Below, one piece after another: positions 24,671 to 32,686 of a stretch of DNA of 64,000 nucleotides. Under the pieces are notes generated by a model that made no database searches, was not told the DNA's origin, and saw nothing but the letters and a program-made list of their open reading frames with translations. The stretch comes from Oscillospiraceae bacterium (GTDB lineage: Bacteria; Bacillota; Clostridia; Oscillospirales; Ruminococcaceae). The translations under genes and the position numbers were made by a program. Positions within the stretch are counted from its first letter, which is position 1, and every line of letters begins with the position of its first letter. The stretch spans positions 38,171-102,170 of the forward strand of contig JAFTVU010000003.1 of NCBI GenBank assembly GCA_017465665.1. Reading direction: 5' to 3'.

Positions 24671-24931
24671 TTAGTGGGAAGGGCGCTTGGATACCGCATC
24701 GATAGCCGCAGCAACTGCAATGTTGATATCAACGGCATTCTGACGGATAGTTGCATCCAGCTTGGAGAAAAGCTCACCATTGTGGGTGCTTACATATTTT
24801 GAAGGGAGCTTATTCAGCGCAATAGCTTTCATATCGTCAACGCAGCGCTCGCACTTGCAGCAATCCTCTGCCTCCAGCATAGCCTCGATACGTTCTCCGA
24901 CGAAGTTTTCCATAACATTTACAATAGCCAT
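24671..24931 (-). CDS. ComFB-like late competence protein
   Basis: 86 residues matching the ComFB family: an N-terminal NVMENFVGERI helix, a cysteine cluster (CCKCERC, residues 24-30) followed by VDDMKAIALNKLPSKYV. The cysteines suggest zinc binding; proteins of this family have been linked to cyclic dinucleotide binding in cyanobacteria, but the role in Firmicutes is unclear. No comFA or comFC gene is adjacent, though comEC is present elsewhere in the window. Ribosome site GGGAGG; own promoter and terminator. Confidence 0.85.
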   Translation of the reverse strand: MAIVNVMENFVGERIEAMLEAEDCCKCERCVDDMKAIALNKLPSKYVSTHNGELFSKLDATIRQNAVDINIAVAAAIDAVSKRPSH

Positions 24932-24966
24932 AATAGACCTCCCTGTTAATTTTTTAAGTTATTTAT

Positions 24967-24995
24967 ATTTTAAACGAAAACACGGCTTTTGTCAA
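24967..24995 (-). promoter_or_regulatory. SigA promoter of comFB
   Basis: On the minus strand TTGACA (24995-24990), 17 nt, TAAAAT (24972-24967). Confidence 0.72.
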
Positions 24996-25003
24996 TACTT
25001 TAC

Positions 25004-25033
25004 TGAAACACAGTGCGGATTTTTTTCATATTC
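25004..25033 (+). promoter_or_regulatory. Possible SigG-type promoter of spoVAC
   Basis: TGAAAC (25004-25009), 17 nt, CATATTC (25027-25033) resembles the forespore SigG consensus (TGAATA, CATACTA), and the spoVA operon is a classic SigG target. The match is partial. Confidence 0.4.
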
Positions 25034-25094
25034 TGCGTATTTTCGCGCAAAAGCGGCAGAAAATAACGCTGAACTCTGAAAAAGGAGATTTTAT

Positions 25095-25547
25095 ATGAAT
25101 ATTTCAAATCAGGAGTACGGCGAGCTTACCAAAAAACGCTCTCCTAACTCAAAACTGTATAAGACTCTGCCGAAAGCCTTTATCATCGGCGGGATCATCT
25201 GTACCCTCGGCGAGGGGCTGCTTAATCTGTATACCTATCTCGGTCTGGATGAAACTCAGGCAGGCGCGATAACCTCTATGACCCTTATATTCCTCAGCGC
25301 ACTGCTGACAGGTCTTGAGCTGTATGACCGCATAGCCCAGCACGGCGGCGCAGGAACGCTGGTGCCGATAACAGGCTTTGCGAATGCTGTGGTCTCCCCT
25401 GCAATAGATTTCAAGAGCGAGGGCTATGTGCTGGGACTTGGAGCAAAGATGTTCGTGATAGCAGGTCCTGTCATCGTGTACGGACTTACCGCCTCGGTGA
25501 TATATGGACTGATATATTACATCATCGGTCTTTTCACAGGAGGTTAA
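25095..25547 (+). CDS. spoVAC: Stage V sporulation protein AC
   Basis: 150 residues with four membrane helices. The family stretches KAFIIGGIICTLGEGL and GGAGTLVPITGFANAVVSPAIDFKSEGYVLGLGAKMF are present. SpoVAC sits in the inner membrane of the developing spore and takes part in dipicolinate uptake and release; the B. subtilis protein can act as a mechanosensitive channel. The ATG follows AAAGGAG. spoVAD begins one nucleotide after the stop codon. Confidence 0.95.
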   Translation: MNISNQEYGELTKKRSPNSKLYKTLPKAFIIGGIICTLGEGLLNLYTYLGLDETQAGAITSMTLIFLSALLTGLELYDRIAQHGGAGTLVPITGFANAVVSPAIDFKSEGYVLGLGAKMFVIAGPVIVYGLTASVIYGLIYYIIGLFTGG

Positions 25548-25548
25548 A

Positions 25549-26553
25549 ATGGGATATTGCTCAGGAAAAACATTCAGATACGATAAGGCTTCCATCGAGG
25601 TGTATGCGGCGGTGGTGGGAAAGATCGAAAGTGAAGGACCATACGGCAACGAATTTGATGAAGTTATAGACGACAACAAGGGCGGCACAGACACATGGGA
25701 GCAGGCAGAGGGTCTGTTCCAGAAGAAAGCCGTAAAGCATGTGCTGGATAAATCAGGGCTTGCTCCTGAAAACATCGATCTGTTGTTCGCAGGTGACCTG
25801 CTCAATCAATGCGTCGGCTCATCCTATGGGCTAAAGGATTATTATATCCCGTTCCTCGGTATCTATGGCGCCTGTTCCACCTTTGCCGAGGGTCTGCTGC
25901 TGGCAGGAGCAATGGTCAATGCAGGCTACGCAGATACCGCCATAGCAGTCACCTCCTCACATTTCAGCTCTGCGGAGCGGCAGTTCAGATTTCCGCTGAA
26001 CTACGGCGGCATACGCACTCCAACATCCCAGTGGACAGCCACTGCTTCAGGCGCGGCACTGGTCACGCAGAGCGGAAAGCCGCCGTTCATAAGAGCTGCC
26101 ACCGCAGGCAAGATAGAGGATATGGGGATAACCGATGTCAACAATATGGGTGCAGCCATGGCAGGTGCAGCATATGATACTCTGTCCAGACATTTCACGC
26201 ACCTGGGCAGCCGCCCTGAAGACTACGATCTCATAATCACAGGAGATCTGGGGCTTGTTGGCAGCGAGCTTCTGTGCGATCTGTTCATGCGGGACGGAAT
26301 TGCGATAAAGGAGCGGCACAAGGACTGCGGACTCATGCTGTTCGACCGTTCAACTCAGGATGTACACGCAGGCGGCTCGGGCTGCGGCTGCGGCGCATCC
26401 ATGATGTGTGGGCACTTCCTCAAACGCATAGAACGCGGCGAGCTGAAACGAGTTCTGTTCTGTGCTACAGGCGCACTGATGTCTACCACTATGATACAGC
26501 AGGGCGGCTCTATACCGGGAGTAGCTCATGCTGTTGAGATAACATCGTACTAG
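25549..26553 (+). CDS. spoVAD: Stage V sporulation protein AD
   Basis: 334 residues with a thiolase-like fold. Typical stretches are the LLFAGDLLNQCVGSSYG region, IYGACSTFAEGLLLAG with the Cys at the position of a thiolase active site, and GGSGCGCGASMMCGHF. SpoVAD binds dipicolinic acid during its import into the spore. It is between spoVAC and spoVAE with AGGAGG as ribosome site. Confidence 0.96.
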   Translation: MGYCSGKTFRYDKASIEVYAAVVGKIESEGPYGNEFDEVIDDNKGGTDTWEQAEGLFQKKAVKHVLDKSGLAPENIDLLFAGDLLNQCVGSSYGLKDYYIPFLGIYGACSTFAEGLLLAGAMVNAGYADTAIAVTSSHFSSAERQFRFPLNYGGIRTPTSQWTATASGAALVTQSGKPPFIRAATAGKIEDMGITDVNNMGAAMAGAAYDTLSRHFTHLGSRPEDYDLIITGDLGLVGSELLCDLFMRDGIAIKERHKDCGLMLFDRSTQDVHAGGSGCGCGASMMCGHFLKRIERGELKRVLFCATGALMSTTMIQQGGSIPGVAHAVEITSY

Positions 26554-26561
26554 GAGGATAT

Positions 26562-26939
26562 ATGGATATTTTTCTGGAATATGTCAAGGCGTTTGTGGTG
26601 GGAGGACTGCTCTGCGCCATAGGCCAGTTGCTGATAGATCTGACTAAGCTTACTCCTGCAAGGATACTGGTATCCTATGTGGTGGCAGGCGTTATCCTCG
26701 GCGGCGTGGGAATTTACCAGCCGCTCATAGATTTCGCAGGTGGCGGCGCTACAGTGCCACTGACCGGCTTCGGAGCACTGCTTGCCAAGGGCGTAAGAGA
26801 AGCCGTGGATAAGGACGGTATTCTGGGAGCATTCACAGGCGGACTTACCTCAGGTGCAGCGGGAATAACCGCAGCCGTGTTCTTCGGACTGCTTGCAGGG
26901 CTATGCTTCAAGAGTGGCAGCAAAATAAACGAAAAATAG
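26562..26939 (+). CDS. spoVAE: Stage V sporulation protein AE (AEb type)
   Basis: 125 residues with three to four membrane helices; GGLLCAIGQLLIDLTKLTPARILVSYVVAG and GGGATVPLTGFGALLAKGVREAV are family hallmarks. It completes the minimal three-gene spoVA set of Clostridia. No spoVAF, spoVAA or spoVAB follows, and a terminator comes 4 nt after the stop. Confidence 0.95.
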   Translation: MDIFLEYVKAFVVGGLLCAIGQLLIDLTKLTPARILVSYVVAGVILGGVGIYQPLIDFAGGGATVPLTGFGALLAKGVREAVDKDGILGAFTGGLTSGAAGITAAVFFGLLAGLCFKSGSKINEK

Positions 26940-26942
26940 CAC

Positions 26943-26970
26943 AAGGCGGAGCAGAAAACTCCGCCTTTTT
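26943..26970 (+). terminator. Intrinsic terminator of the spoVA operon
   Basis: A 9-bp stem AAGGCGGAG/CTCCGCCTT followed by TTT. Confidence 0.88.
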
Positions 26971-27001
26971 CGGGCATTTCAGCGATAATTCGTGTTTATC
27001 C

Positions 27002-27038
27002 TTGACAATAATGACTTAAAATGCTATAATTTAAGTCA
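27002..27038 (+). promoter_or_regulatory. Consensus promoter with an overlapping 9-bp inverted repeat
   Basis: TTGACA (27002-27007), 17 nt, TATAAT (27025-27030), both perfect. TGACTTAAA (27012-27020) and TTTAAGTCA (27030-27038) are exact complements 9 nt apart and flank the -10. Since the start site would be about 27037, the repeat cannot form in the RNA and is probably a DNA operator. Confidence 0.75.
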
Positions 27039-27088
27039 AGCGCGGGGTAATTTTGCGCTGCTTATTATTTTTGGAGGGTATTTTTATC

Positions 27089-27487
27089 ATGAGTTTCTGG
27101 AGACGTTTTAGCAAAGTCCTTTTTAACATCAGCCTTGTATTATCCGCTATCGGCGTTCTGATCGGTACTATAGCAGGTTTCAACACACATTTCCTGCTGG
27201 GTCTGGGCATTCTTATCGGCGGCGCGCTGCTTGCGCTCATACTTCATGCTATGCTTGGTACATTCCTTGAAATGTGCGACAATATAGCTGATATCAGAGC
27301 AATGACCGTAAACGGTACACTTCGCGTTCAGAACGAAGCTGCTCCTCAGAATGTACGTGACACTTTCAACAAGCTCTCTGCTATCGCAGACAGCAATAAT
27401 GATGATAACACCTGGGTATGCAGAGCCTGCGGTACAACAAACGAAAACACATCTGCTACCTGCAAGGGCTGCGGCAAGTATAAGTAA
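27089..27487 (+). CDS. Membrane protein with C-terminal zinc ribbon, unknown function
   Basis: 132 residues from the ATG at 27089, selected because TTGGAGG lies about 11 nt upstream and the longer frame has none. Two membrane helices (about 8-30 and 34-56) lead to a helical linker and a C-terminal zinc ribbon with two CxxC pairs (VCRACGTTNENTSATCKGCG), the RanBP2/zinc-ribbon style seen in many small membrane proteins. It is a single-gene unit under a very strong, apparently repressible promoter. Role unknown. Confidence 0.7.
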   Translation: MSFWRRFSKVLFNISLVLSAIGVLIGTIAGFNTHFLLGLGILIGGALLALILHAMLGTFLEMCDNIADIRAMTVNGTLRVQNEAAPQNVRDTFNKLSAIADSNNDDNTWVCRACGTTNENTSATCKGCGKYK

Positions 27488-27507
27488 TAGTCTACTTACA
27501 TATTAAA

Positions 27508-27539
27508 AAAGCTCGGCATACTTATCGATGCCGAGCTTT
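27508..27539 (+). terminator. Intrinsic terminator
   Basis: A 12-bp stem AAAGCTCGGCAT/ATGCCGAGCTTT with an 8-nt loop. The T content after it is modest. Confidence 0.7.
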
Positions 27540-27550
27540 AGTATTCTAGA

Positions 27551-27590
27551 ATAAAAACCTCCGCACTCATTAAAGTGCGGAGGAATTTTT
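27551..27590. terminator. Bidirectional terminator between convergent genes
   Basis: A 10-bp stem CCTCCGCACT/AGTGCGGAGG with T runs on both sides: TTTTT on the minus strand (27557-27553) for pckG, and AATTTTT on the plus strand. Confidence 0.85.
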
Positions 27591-27607
27591 ATGCAATTTC
27601 AGCTGAA

Positions 27608-29458
27608 TTACTTAGCCAGACGAGCCTCGAGCTTATCAAGCTCTTCCCACAGCTCTGCAGGGATCTTGCCGCCCTTAGCAGCGATATCGTCATTGTAGTA
27701 ACGGCGCATCTCTGCGATCTCCTTTGTCCAGAGATCCTTGTCAACTGCAAGCAGCATATCCTCGATCTCGGAAGTAACCTCGTCCTCAATACCTGTGAAG
27801 TCGATGTCACCCTTCTTGGGGAGGTAACCGATAGCGGTCTCATCAGCGTCAACCTTGCCCTCACATCTCTTGATGATCCAGTCAAGTACACGCATATTAT
27901 CACCGAAGCCGGGCCAGATGAAGTTGCCATTCTCGTCCTGCTTGAACCAGTTAACGTTGAAGATCTTGGGAGCCTTGTCACCGAGCTTCTTACCCATCTC
28001 GATCCAGTGTGCCCAGTAATCGCCTACGTTGTAGCCGATAAAGGGCTTCATAGCCATAGGATCGTGACGGAGCACGCCTACTGCACCTGTAGCAGCAGCT
28101 GTTGTCTCAGAGGATACAGCGGAGCCGATGTATGTGCCGTGGTTCCAGTCAAAGGACTGATATACCAGAGGAGTTGTGGAAGCACGTCTGCCGCCGAATA
28201 CGATAGCAGATACGGGCACGCCCTTGGGGTTGTTGAACTCAGGGCTGATGCAGGGGCAGTTCTCAGCGGGAGCTGTGAATCTGGAGTTGGGATGAGCAAG
28301 CTTCTGAGCCTTGCCGTCCTCACCCATAACGGATGTGAACTCAACGCCGTTTACCTTAGCACCCTTCCACTCTGTTGCGTTAACAGGAGGATTCTTGTCA
28401 AGACCTTCCCACCAAACTGTCATATCATCATTGTTGATAGCAACGTTTGTGAAGATAGTGTTCTTCTTTGTGCACTCAAGCGCATTGAAGTTGGACTTTG
28501 CATTTGTACCGGGAGCAACACCGAAGAAACCGTTCTCGGGGTTGATGGCGTACAGTCTGCCATCCTCGCCGGGCTTCATCCATGCGATATCATCACCTAC
28601 TGTGAATACCTCATAACCCTGCTCCTTATAAACAGCGGGAGGAATGAGCATTGCGAGGTTTGTCTTACCGCAAGCGGAGGGGAATGCTGCTGTGATGTAC
28701 TTAACATCGCCATCAGGCTTCTTAACACCGAGGATGAGCATGTGCTCAGCCATCCAGCCTTCCTTCCAGCCCTGGTAGGAAGCGATACGCAGTGCGAAGC
28801 ACTTCTTGCCCAGAAGAACGTTACCGCCGTAAGCGGAGTTGATGGACCAGATCGCATTGTCCTCAGGGAACTGAACGATGTATCTCTTCTCGGGATCAAC
28901 GTCAGCCTTGGAGTGCAGGCAGCGAACAAAGTCATTAGATGTATCACCCAGGTTCTCAAATGCCTGAGTACCCATTCTTGTCATGATGTTCATATTCAGA
29001 ACAACATAGATGGAGTCTGTGATCTCAACGCCTACCTTAGCGAGAGGAGAGCCGATGGGGCCCATGGAATAAGGGATAACGTACATTGTTCTGCCCTTCA
29101 TAACGCCATCGTACATGGGGGTCAGCTTAGCGTACATCTCCTCGGGATCCATCCAGTTATTTGTAGGACCTGCATTCTCCTTTGTCTTGGAGCAGATAAA
29201 GGTTCTGTCCTCTACACGAGCAACGTCGTTAGGGAGTGTTCTGTGGTACAGACAGCCGGGGAGCTTATCCTCATTGAGGTGGAACATTACATCCTTGCTG
29301 TCAGCAGGGAGAGCTGTGACCTCAGCGATCAGCTCATCGAGCTGCTCCTTGGAGCCATCGATCCATACAACGGACTCGGGCTTTGTGAGGGCGATCATCT
29401 CGTCGACCCACTTGATAACGTTAGGGTTCTTTGTTAAAACACCGGGATTTCTTGCCAT
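27608..29458 (-). CDS. pckG: Phosphoenolpyruvate carboxykinase (GTP)
   Basis: 616 residues, the usual length of the GTP-dependent enzyme. The P-loop AFPSACGKTNLAML, the Mn2+/GTP site GDDIAWM, and the FGGRRASTTPLVYQSFDWNHG motif identify the GTP class rather than the ATP class of B. subtilis. It interconverts oxaloacetate and PEP; in rumen anaerobes it commonly works in the carboxylating direction toward succinate or in anaplerosis. Monocistronic, with a strong promoter at 29561-29589 and a bidirectional terminator. Confidence 0.96.
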   Translation of the reverse strand: MARNPGVLTKNPNVIKWVDEMIALTKPESVVWIDGSKEQLDELIAEVTALPADSKDVMFHLNEDKLPGCLYHRTLPNDVARVEDRTFICSKTKENAGPTNNWMDPEEMYAKLTPMYDGVMKGRTMYVIPYSMGPIGSPLAKVGVEITDSIYVVLNMNIMTRMGTQAFENLGDTSNDFVRCLHSKADVDPEKRYIVQFPEDNAIWSINSAYGGNVLLGKKCFALRIASYQGWKEGWMAEHMLILGVKKPDGDVKYITAAFPSACGKTNLAMLIPPAVYKEQGYEVFTVGDDIAWMKPGEDGRLYAINPENGFFGVAPGTNAKSNFNALECTKKNTIFTNVAINNDDMTVWWEGLDKNPPVNATEWKGAKVNGVEFTSVMGEDGKAQKLAHPNSRFTAPAENCPCISPEFNNPKGVPVSAIVFGGRRASTTPLVYQSFDWNHGTYIGSAVSSETTAAATGAVGVLRHDPMAMKPFIGYNVGDYWAHWIEMGKKLGDKAPKIFNVNWFKQDENGNFIWPGFGDNMRVLDWIIKRCEGKVDADETAIGYLPKKGDIDFTGIEDEVTSEIEDMLLAVDKDLWTKEIAEMRRYYNDDIAAKGGKIPAELWEELDKLEARLAK

Positions 29459-29560
29459 ATTATTTATCTCCTTTTCAAATTATTATTTGATCATGGAACG
29501 CCTGATGCGGATGTGTGATTTTTTTGACAAGCCGCAAATAAAACGTTCCCCACATATAAC

Positions 29561-29589
29561 ATTATACATTATAATCTGCAATAAGTCAA
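29561..29589 (-). promoter_or_regulatory. SigA promoter of pckG
   Basis: On the minus strand TTGACT (29589-29584), 17 nt, TATAAT (29566-29561). The leader is about 100 nt. The rest of the 29459-29810 gap holds AT-rich sequence and a weak terminator-like hairpin after surE (about 29725-29757, minus strand). Confidence 0.78.
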
Positions 29590-29810
29590 TAATAATTCTT
29601 ACGCTTTGTGACAAATATTTTCTGCTAAAATACCAATTATATGCAGTTAGATATGTAAAATGTGCATAACGACATACGGACAGAGAAAAACCGCGGTTAA
29701 TAATGCCAGTAGGTATAAAGAAGTACAAACCGCGAATAATTTTCACGGTTTGTTTTAACATCTAAAGATAAAATAGGTTCTCCACTCTTTCAAACTGAAA
29801 TATGTACCTG

Positions 29811-30536
29811 CTATAGATTTAATTTTATCAATTCGTCAAAAACTGTCATGTTTGTCCGATTCAATGTCAGAGGAGTAACAGAAATGTATTCGGACAAGAT
29901 TGCATTCGTATCAATACTATTGTCATCGGAATCAGTGGGGATTTCTTTATAAGTCGGAAGATACATATCGTTGCCCTGTGGTAGAAATTTGTCAATAAAA
30001 TAGCGTTTTCCCATACGGGTAATGCGGATACCTTTATTGTGAATCGGAATGTTTATATTGTATAAGCTGTTTTTTTCCATCAAATTGTGACGAATGAAAA
30101 AATCTTTGATTGTGTCCAGCGCTTCCATGGCTTCACCAAATCCACCCGATTCGGTGGAAAGAGCTACTGCAGGAAGTTCAAAGGTGGCTGCTTCAAACAC
30201 GGCACCTAAGGTACCAGAGTATAACACGTCAACGCCAAGATTTAAGCCCCGGTTAATGCCGGAGATAACAAAATCAAAAGTGATCTGCATGCCTTCCAAA
30301 GCAAAACGGACACAGTCTGCCGGAGAAGAATCTACTGTATAAGCTGTGATATCAGGATCGTCGAAAGGAACTTGTTTTACTTCAAACGATTTGCGGAATT
30401 CGATGCAGTGGCTTTTGCCGCTCTGTTCATGTTTCGGAACAACAACTGTCACCTCGCCAAATTGTTTTGCCCACTTAGCTAATGGCACAAGAACTTCGGA
30501 GGAAATGCTGTCATCATTGGTAATTAAGATTTTCAT
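29811..30536 (-). CDS. surE: 5'/3'-nucleotidase SurE
   Basis: 241 residues. The metal-binding start ITNDDSIS (residues 4-11, with Ser in place of the usual Gly after NDD), the SGINRGLNLGVDVLYSGTLGA motif and the later NINIP segment match SurE. It dephosphorylates nucleoside monophosphates. The gene is more AT-rich than its neighbours and uses A/T-ending codons, hinting at a separate origin. It has its own promoter. Confidence 0.92.
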   Translation of the reverse strand: MKILITNDDSISSEVLVPLAKWAKQFGEVTVVVPKHEQSGKSHCIEFRKSFEVKQVPFDDPDITAYTVDSSPADCVRFALEGMQITFDFVISGINRGLNLGVDVLYSGTLGAVFEAATFELPAVALSTESGGFGEAMEALDTIKDFFIRHNLMEKNSLYNINIPIHNKGIRITRMGKRYFIDKFLPQGNDMYLPTYKEIPTDSDDNSIDTNAILSEYISVTPLTLNRTNMTVFDELIKLNL

Positions 30537-30598
30537 TGTTCAACATAGCTCCTTTACTTATCTTGTAGCCCATGAAATTATTGTTCATCGTTGAGTTA

Positions 30599-30627
30599 AT
30601 TATAACAAATTGACCATATAAAGTCAA
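30599..30627 (-). promoter_or_regulatory. SigA promoter of surE
   Basis: On the minus strand TTGACT (30627-30622), 17 nt, TATAAT (30604-30599). The sequence TTGACTTTATATGGTCAA makes a short inverted repeat that includes the -35. Confidence 0.75.
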
Positions 30628-30640
30628 TGACATCAGCAAC

Positions 30641-30676
30641 GCAAAGCCATTTTTGACATTAATATCAAAAGTGGCT
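30641..30676. repeat. Long imperfect hairpin between nth and surE
   Basis: AAAGCCATTTTTGA and TCAAAAGTGGCTTT (with one G-T or mismatch position) form a stem of about 14 bp with an 8-nt loop. No T run follows on either strand. It may end the nth transcript or be a remnant of a small inverted-repeat element. Confidence 0.4.
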
Positions 30677-30725
30677 TTGAGATACTTATATATGACTATC
30701 GGTCTTTTAGCCGCGGCAATATATT

Positions 30726-31367
30726 TTATACTGTTTTATCCTTTGACTTGCACAGCTCTCTCAGCACGCAAACTTCGCACCTCGGCGCTCTTGCTGAACA
30801 AACGCCTCGTCCATGCCATACAAGGCGGTGGCAGAAATTAAGGCTCTCCTCGGGAGGGATGACCTCACGCAGCTGCTTTTCCACCTTGCCTGCATCCTTT
30901 GTATCAGATAATCCAAGGCGGTTTGTAAGCCTTATAACATGGGTATCGCAGACGTACGCAGGCTGCCCGTACAAGTCGCCCACGATGAGATTTGCGGTCT
31001 TTCTGCCTACGCCGGGCAACTTCGTCAGCTCCTCTATACTGTCAGGAACTCTGCCGCCGTGGATATCGCGCAGCATCTGACACATCATCACGATATCCTG
31101 CGCTTTGGTCTTGAACAGACCGCAGGTACGGATAAGCTCCTCCACCTCCTGCACATCAGCGTCCGCAAAAGCGTCAACCGTGGGAAAGCGCTGAAACAGC
31201 GCAGGAGTCACCATGTTGACGCGTTTATCGGTGCACTGTGCGGAAAGGCGCGTTGCTATCAGCAGCTCATGCGGCTGTGTATAGATGAGGGCACATTTTA
31301 CCTCTGGATATTCTGTTTTAAGCAGCTCTATAATCTCGGCTGCAGCTTTTTTACGATCTCGGCGCAT
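30726..31367 (-). CDS. nth: Endonuclease III
   Basis: 213 residues. The helix-hairpin-helix LPGVGRKTANLIV carries the catalytic Lys, VCDTHVIRLTNRLGL the catalytic Asp, and the C terminus has the [4Fe-4S] cluster loop CSARAPRCEVCVLRELC. It removes oxidised pyrimidines and nicks abasic sites. It lies 15 nt after the Nudix gene and probably shares its transcript. Confidence 0.95.
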   Translation of the reverse strand: MRRDRKKAAAEIIELLKTEYPEVKCALIYTQPHELLIATRLSAQCTDKRVNMVTPALFQRFPTVDAFADADVQEVEELIRTCGLFKTKAQDIVMMCQMLRDIHGGRVPDSIEELTKLPGVGRKTANLIVGDLYGQPAYVCDTHVIRLTNRLGLSDTKDAGKVEKQLREVIPPEESLNFCHRLVWHGRGVCSARAPRCEVCVLRELCKSKDKTV

Positions 31368-31382
31368 ATCAGTTCCTTTCCA

Positions 31383-31847
31383 TCATTTACAATACAACGA
31401 ATACGGCGCGTGCTTTGTGCTGCCTGTGTAATCCTCGTAATGCAGACCACTATTATCTCTCATTGCGCTTGTTATCAGCTTCTTTGTGAGTTCAGGAACA
31501 TCCTCTCTTGCCTGTGCCTCGTTCACATCCATCCACAGCACTTCACTGTTCTCCTCTCCGTCAGAGACAGGCTCGCCCGAAACATACTCAGCCTTAAAAA
31601 CGATGTACCAGTCATGCATGTTGAAACGTACGCCGATAAGCTCTGTCGGCTCGACAACGACATGGGTTTCTTCCATATATTCACGCCTGAGCGCATCCTG
31701 CGGAGTTTCACCATAATTCACATAACCACCTGGAATTATCAGCATACCCTTTCCGCCACCGTAGGTGTGGCGCGCAAGCAGGACTTTCCCATCGCGTATC
31801 ACAACACCAGTAACGCTCTGTCCCCAATTGGTGTTTTCATTTGACAT
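31383..31847 (-). CDS. Nudix hydrolase
   Basis: 154 residues. The Nudix box is GGYVNYGETPQDALRREYMEE then THVVV; the glycine normally found after EE is replaced by His two residues on, a minor deviation. The substrate cannot be told by eye. The gene lies between a methyltransferase gene (18 nt upstream) and nth. Pairing with a repair glycosylase would suit a nucleotide-pool cleaning role, but this is inference. Confidence 0.85.
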   Translation of the reverse strand: MSNENTNWGQSVTGVVIRDGKVLLARHTYGGGKGMLIIPGGYVNYGETPQDALRREYMEETHVVVEPTELIGVRFNMHDWYIVFKAEYVSGEPVSDGEENSEVLWMDVNEAQAREDVPELTKKLITSAMRDNSGLHYEDYTGSTKHAPYSLYCK

Positions 31848-31865
31848 TATTCATCACCTTTTCCG

Positions 31866-32579
31866 TTATACTTTCATTTTTCTTACCACATAAGTAACCA
31901 CACTAGTCGTAAGATCACTTATACCATTTTCGCGCGGGATATCATACCTTTGCTCACGAACAGACGATTTCAGAATTGACCAGCCTGCGAAAACTGAACT
32001 CAATATACCTTGCAGCTCTGTCGTTGGCAGATTTACCTCAAACTGCGCTGCTTGCGGTTTGCCTGTCGCTTTGCTATACTCATGTACGTCTGAATTTATC
32101 ACCAGACATACTATGCCATTTTCCCTCACGCCGTCTCTGATCTCATTCAGCTTTGCAACGAAATTCCTTTCTTCCGCCACATGCTCCAGTGCAGACACAG
32201 CAATTACAAGATCAAAATATCCGTCTTTTATCGTATAATCCTCAATGGTACTTACTGCACCATGAATGTTACCTGCAACACCGTATTCCTTAGCATTGGA
32301 ATAAAGCTTTTCAATCGCCAGCGGCAAAATATCAACACATTCGATCATACAATCAATGTGATCATACAGCTTTGCAATCGAGATACAATTGCGCCCTACT
32401 CCGCACCCCAGATCTAATACCTTTAATTGCTTATAAGCCTCAAACCGGGGCATTAACTCTATAATAGTTTTTATCGGCTTTCTTAACCAACTATCGGTCT
32501 TGTACAATTCTTCGTTGGAGTACATTTCGATGTGCGATCTCTTTTCACTTTCGCGTATAGCCTTAATTCTTTCATTCAA
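31866..32579 (-). CDS. SAM-dependent class I methyltransferase
   Basis: 237 residues with motif I VLDLGCGVGRN (residues about 54-64), an acidic end of strand 2 (ECVDILP), and a post-motif strand FDLVIAVSALEHV. The N-terminal 45 residues are helical and charged. The substrate is not predictable; LEHV and the C-terminal layout resemble methyltransferases acting on small molecules, including tellurite-resistance TehB-like proteins. AT-rich. First gene of a probable methyltransferase-Nudix-nth unit. Confidence 0.85.
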   Translation of the reverse strand: MNERIKAIRESEKRSHIEMYSNEELYKTDSWLRKPIKTIIELMPRFEAYKQLKVLDLGCGVGRNCISIAKLYDHIDCMIECVDILPLAIEKLYSNAKEYGVAGNIHGAVSTIEDYTIKDGYFDLVIAVSALEHVAEERNFVAKLNEIRDGVRENGIVCLVINSDVHEYSKATGKPQAAQFEVNLPTTELQGILSSVFAGWSILKSSVREQRYDIPRENGISDLTTSVVTYVVRKMKV

Positions 32580-32608
32580 AAGCTCGCCCTCCTTTTGGTA
32601 CTAATATA

Positions 32609-32637
32609 ATTATATCATCAAACCTCATAAAAATCAA
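32609..32637 (-). promoter_or_regulatory. SigA promoter of the methyltransferase operon
   Basis: On the minus strand TTGATT (32637-32632), 17 nt, TATAAT (32614-32609), with AAAGGAGG before the gene. Confidence 0.75.
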
Positions 32638-32649
32638 TTCCACAAACAG

Positions 32650-32675
32650 AAAGCCGCCTGCAATGCAAGCGGCTG
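32650..32675 (-). terminator. Terminator of the corC transcript
   Basis: AGCCGC/GCGGCT stem with an 11-nt loop, followed on the minus strand by TTCTGTTTG. Confidence 0.6.
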
Positions 32676-32686
32676 AATTGTTCTTA

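Noticed and set aside
27575-29437. A 620-codon open frame on the plus strand opposite pckG
   Set aside because: It is the mirror of a highly conserved enzyme in codon-biased DNA, has no ribosome site or domain, and its Cys/Leu-rich composition is typical of antisense frames.
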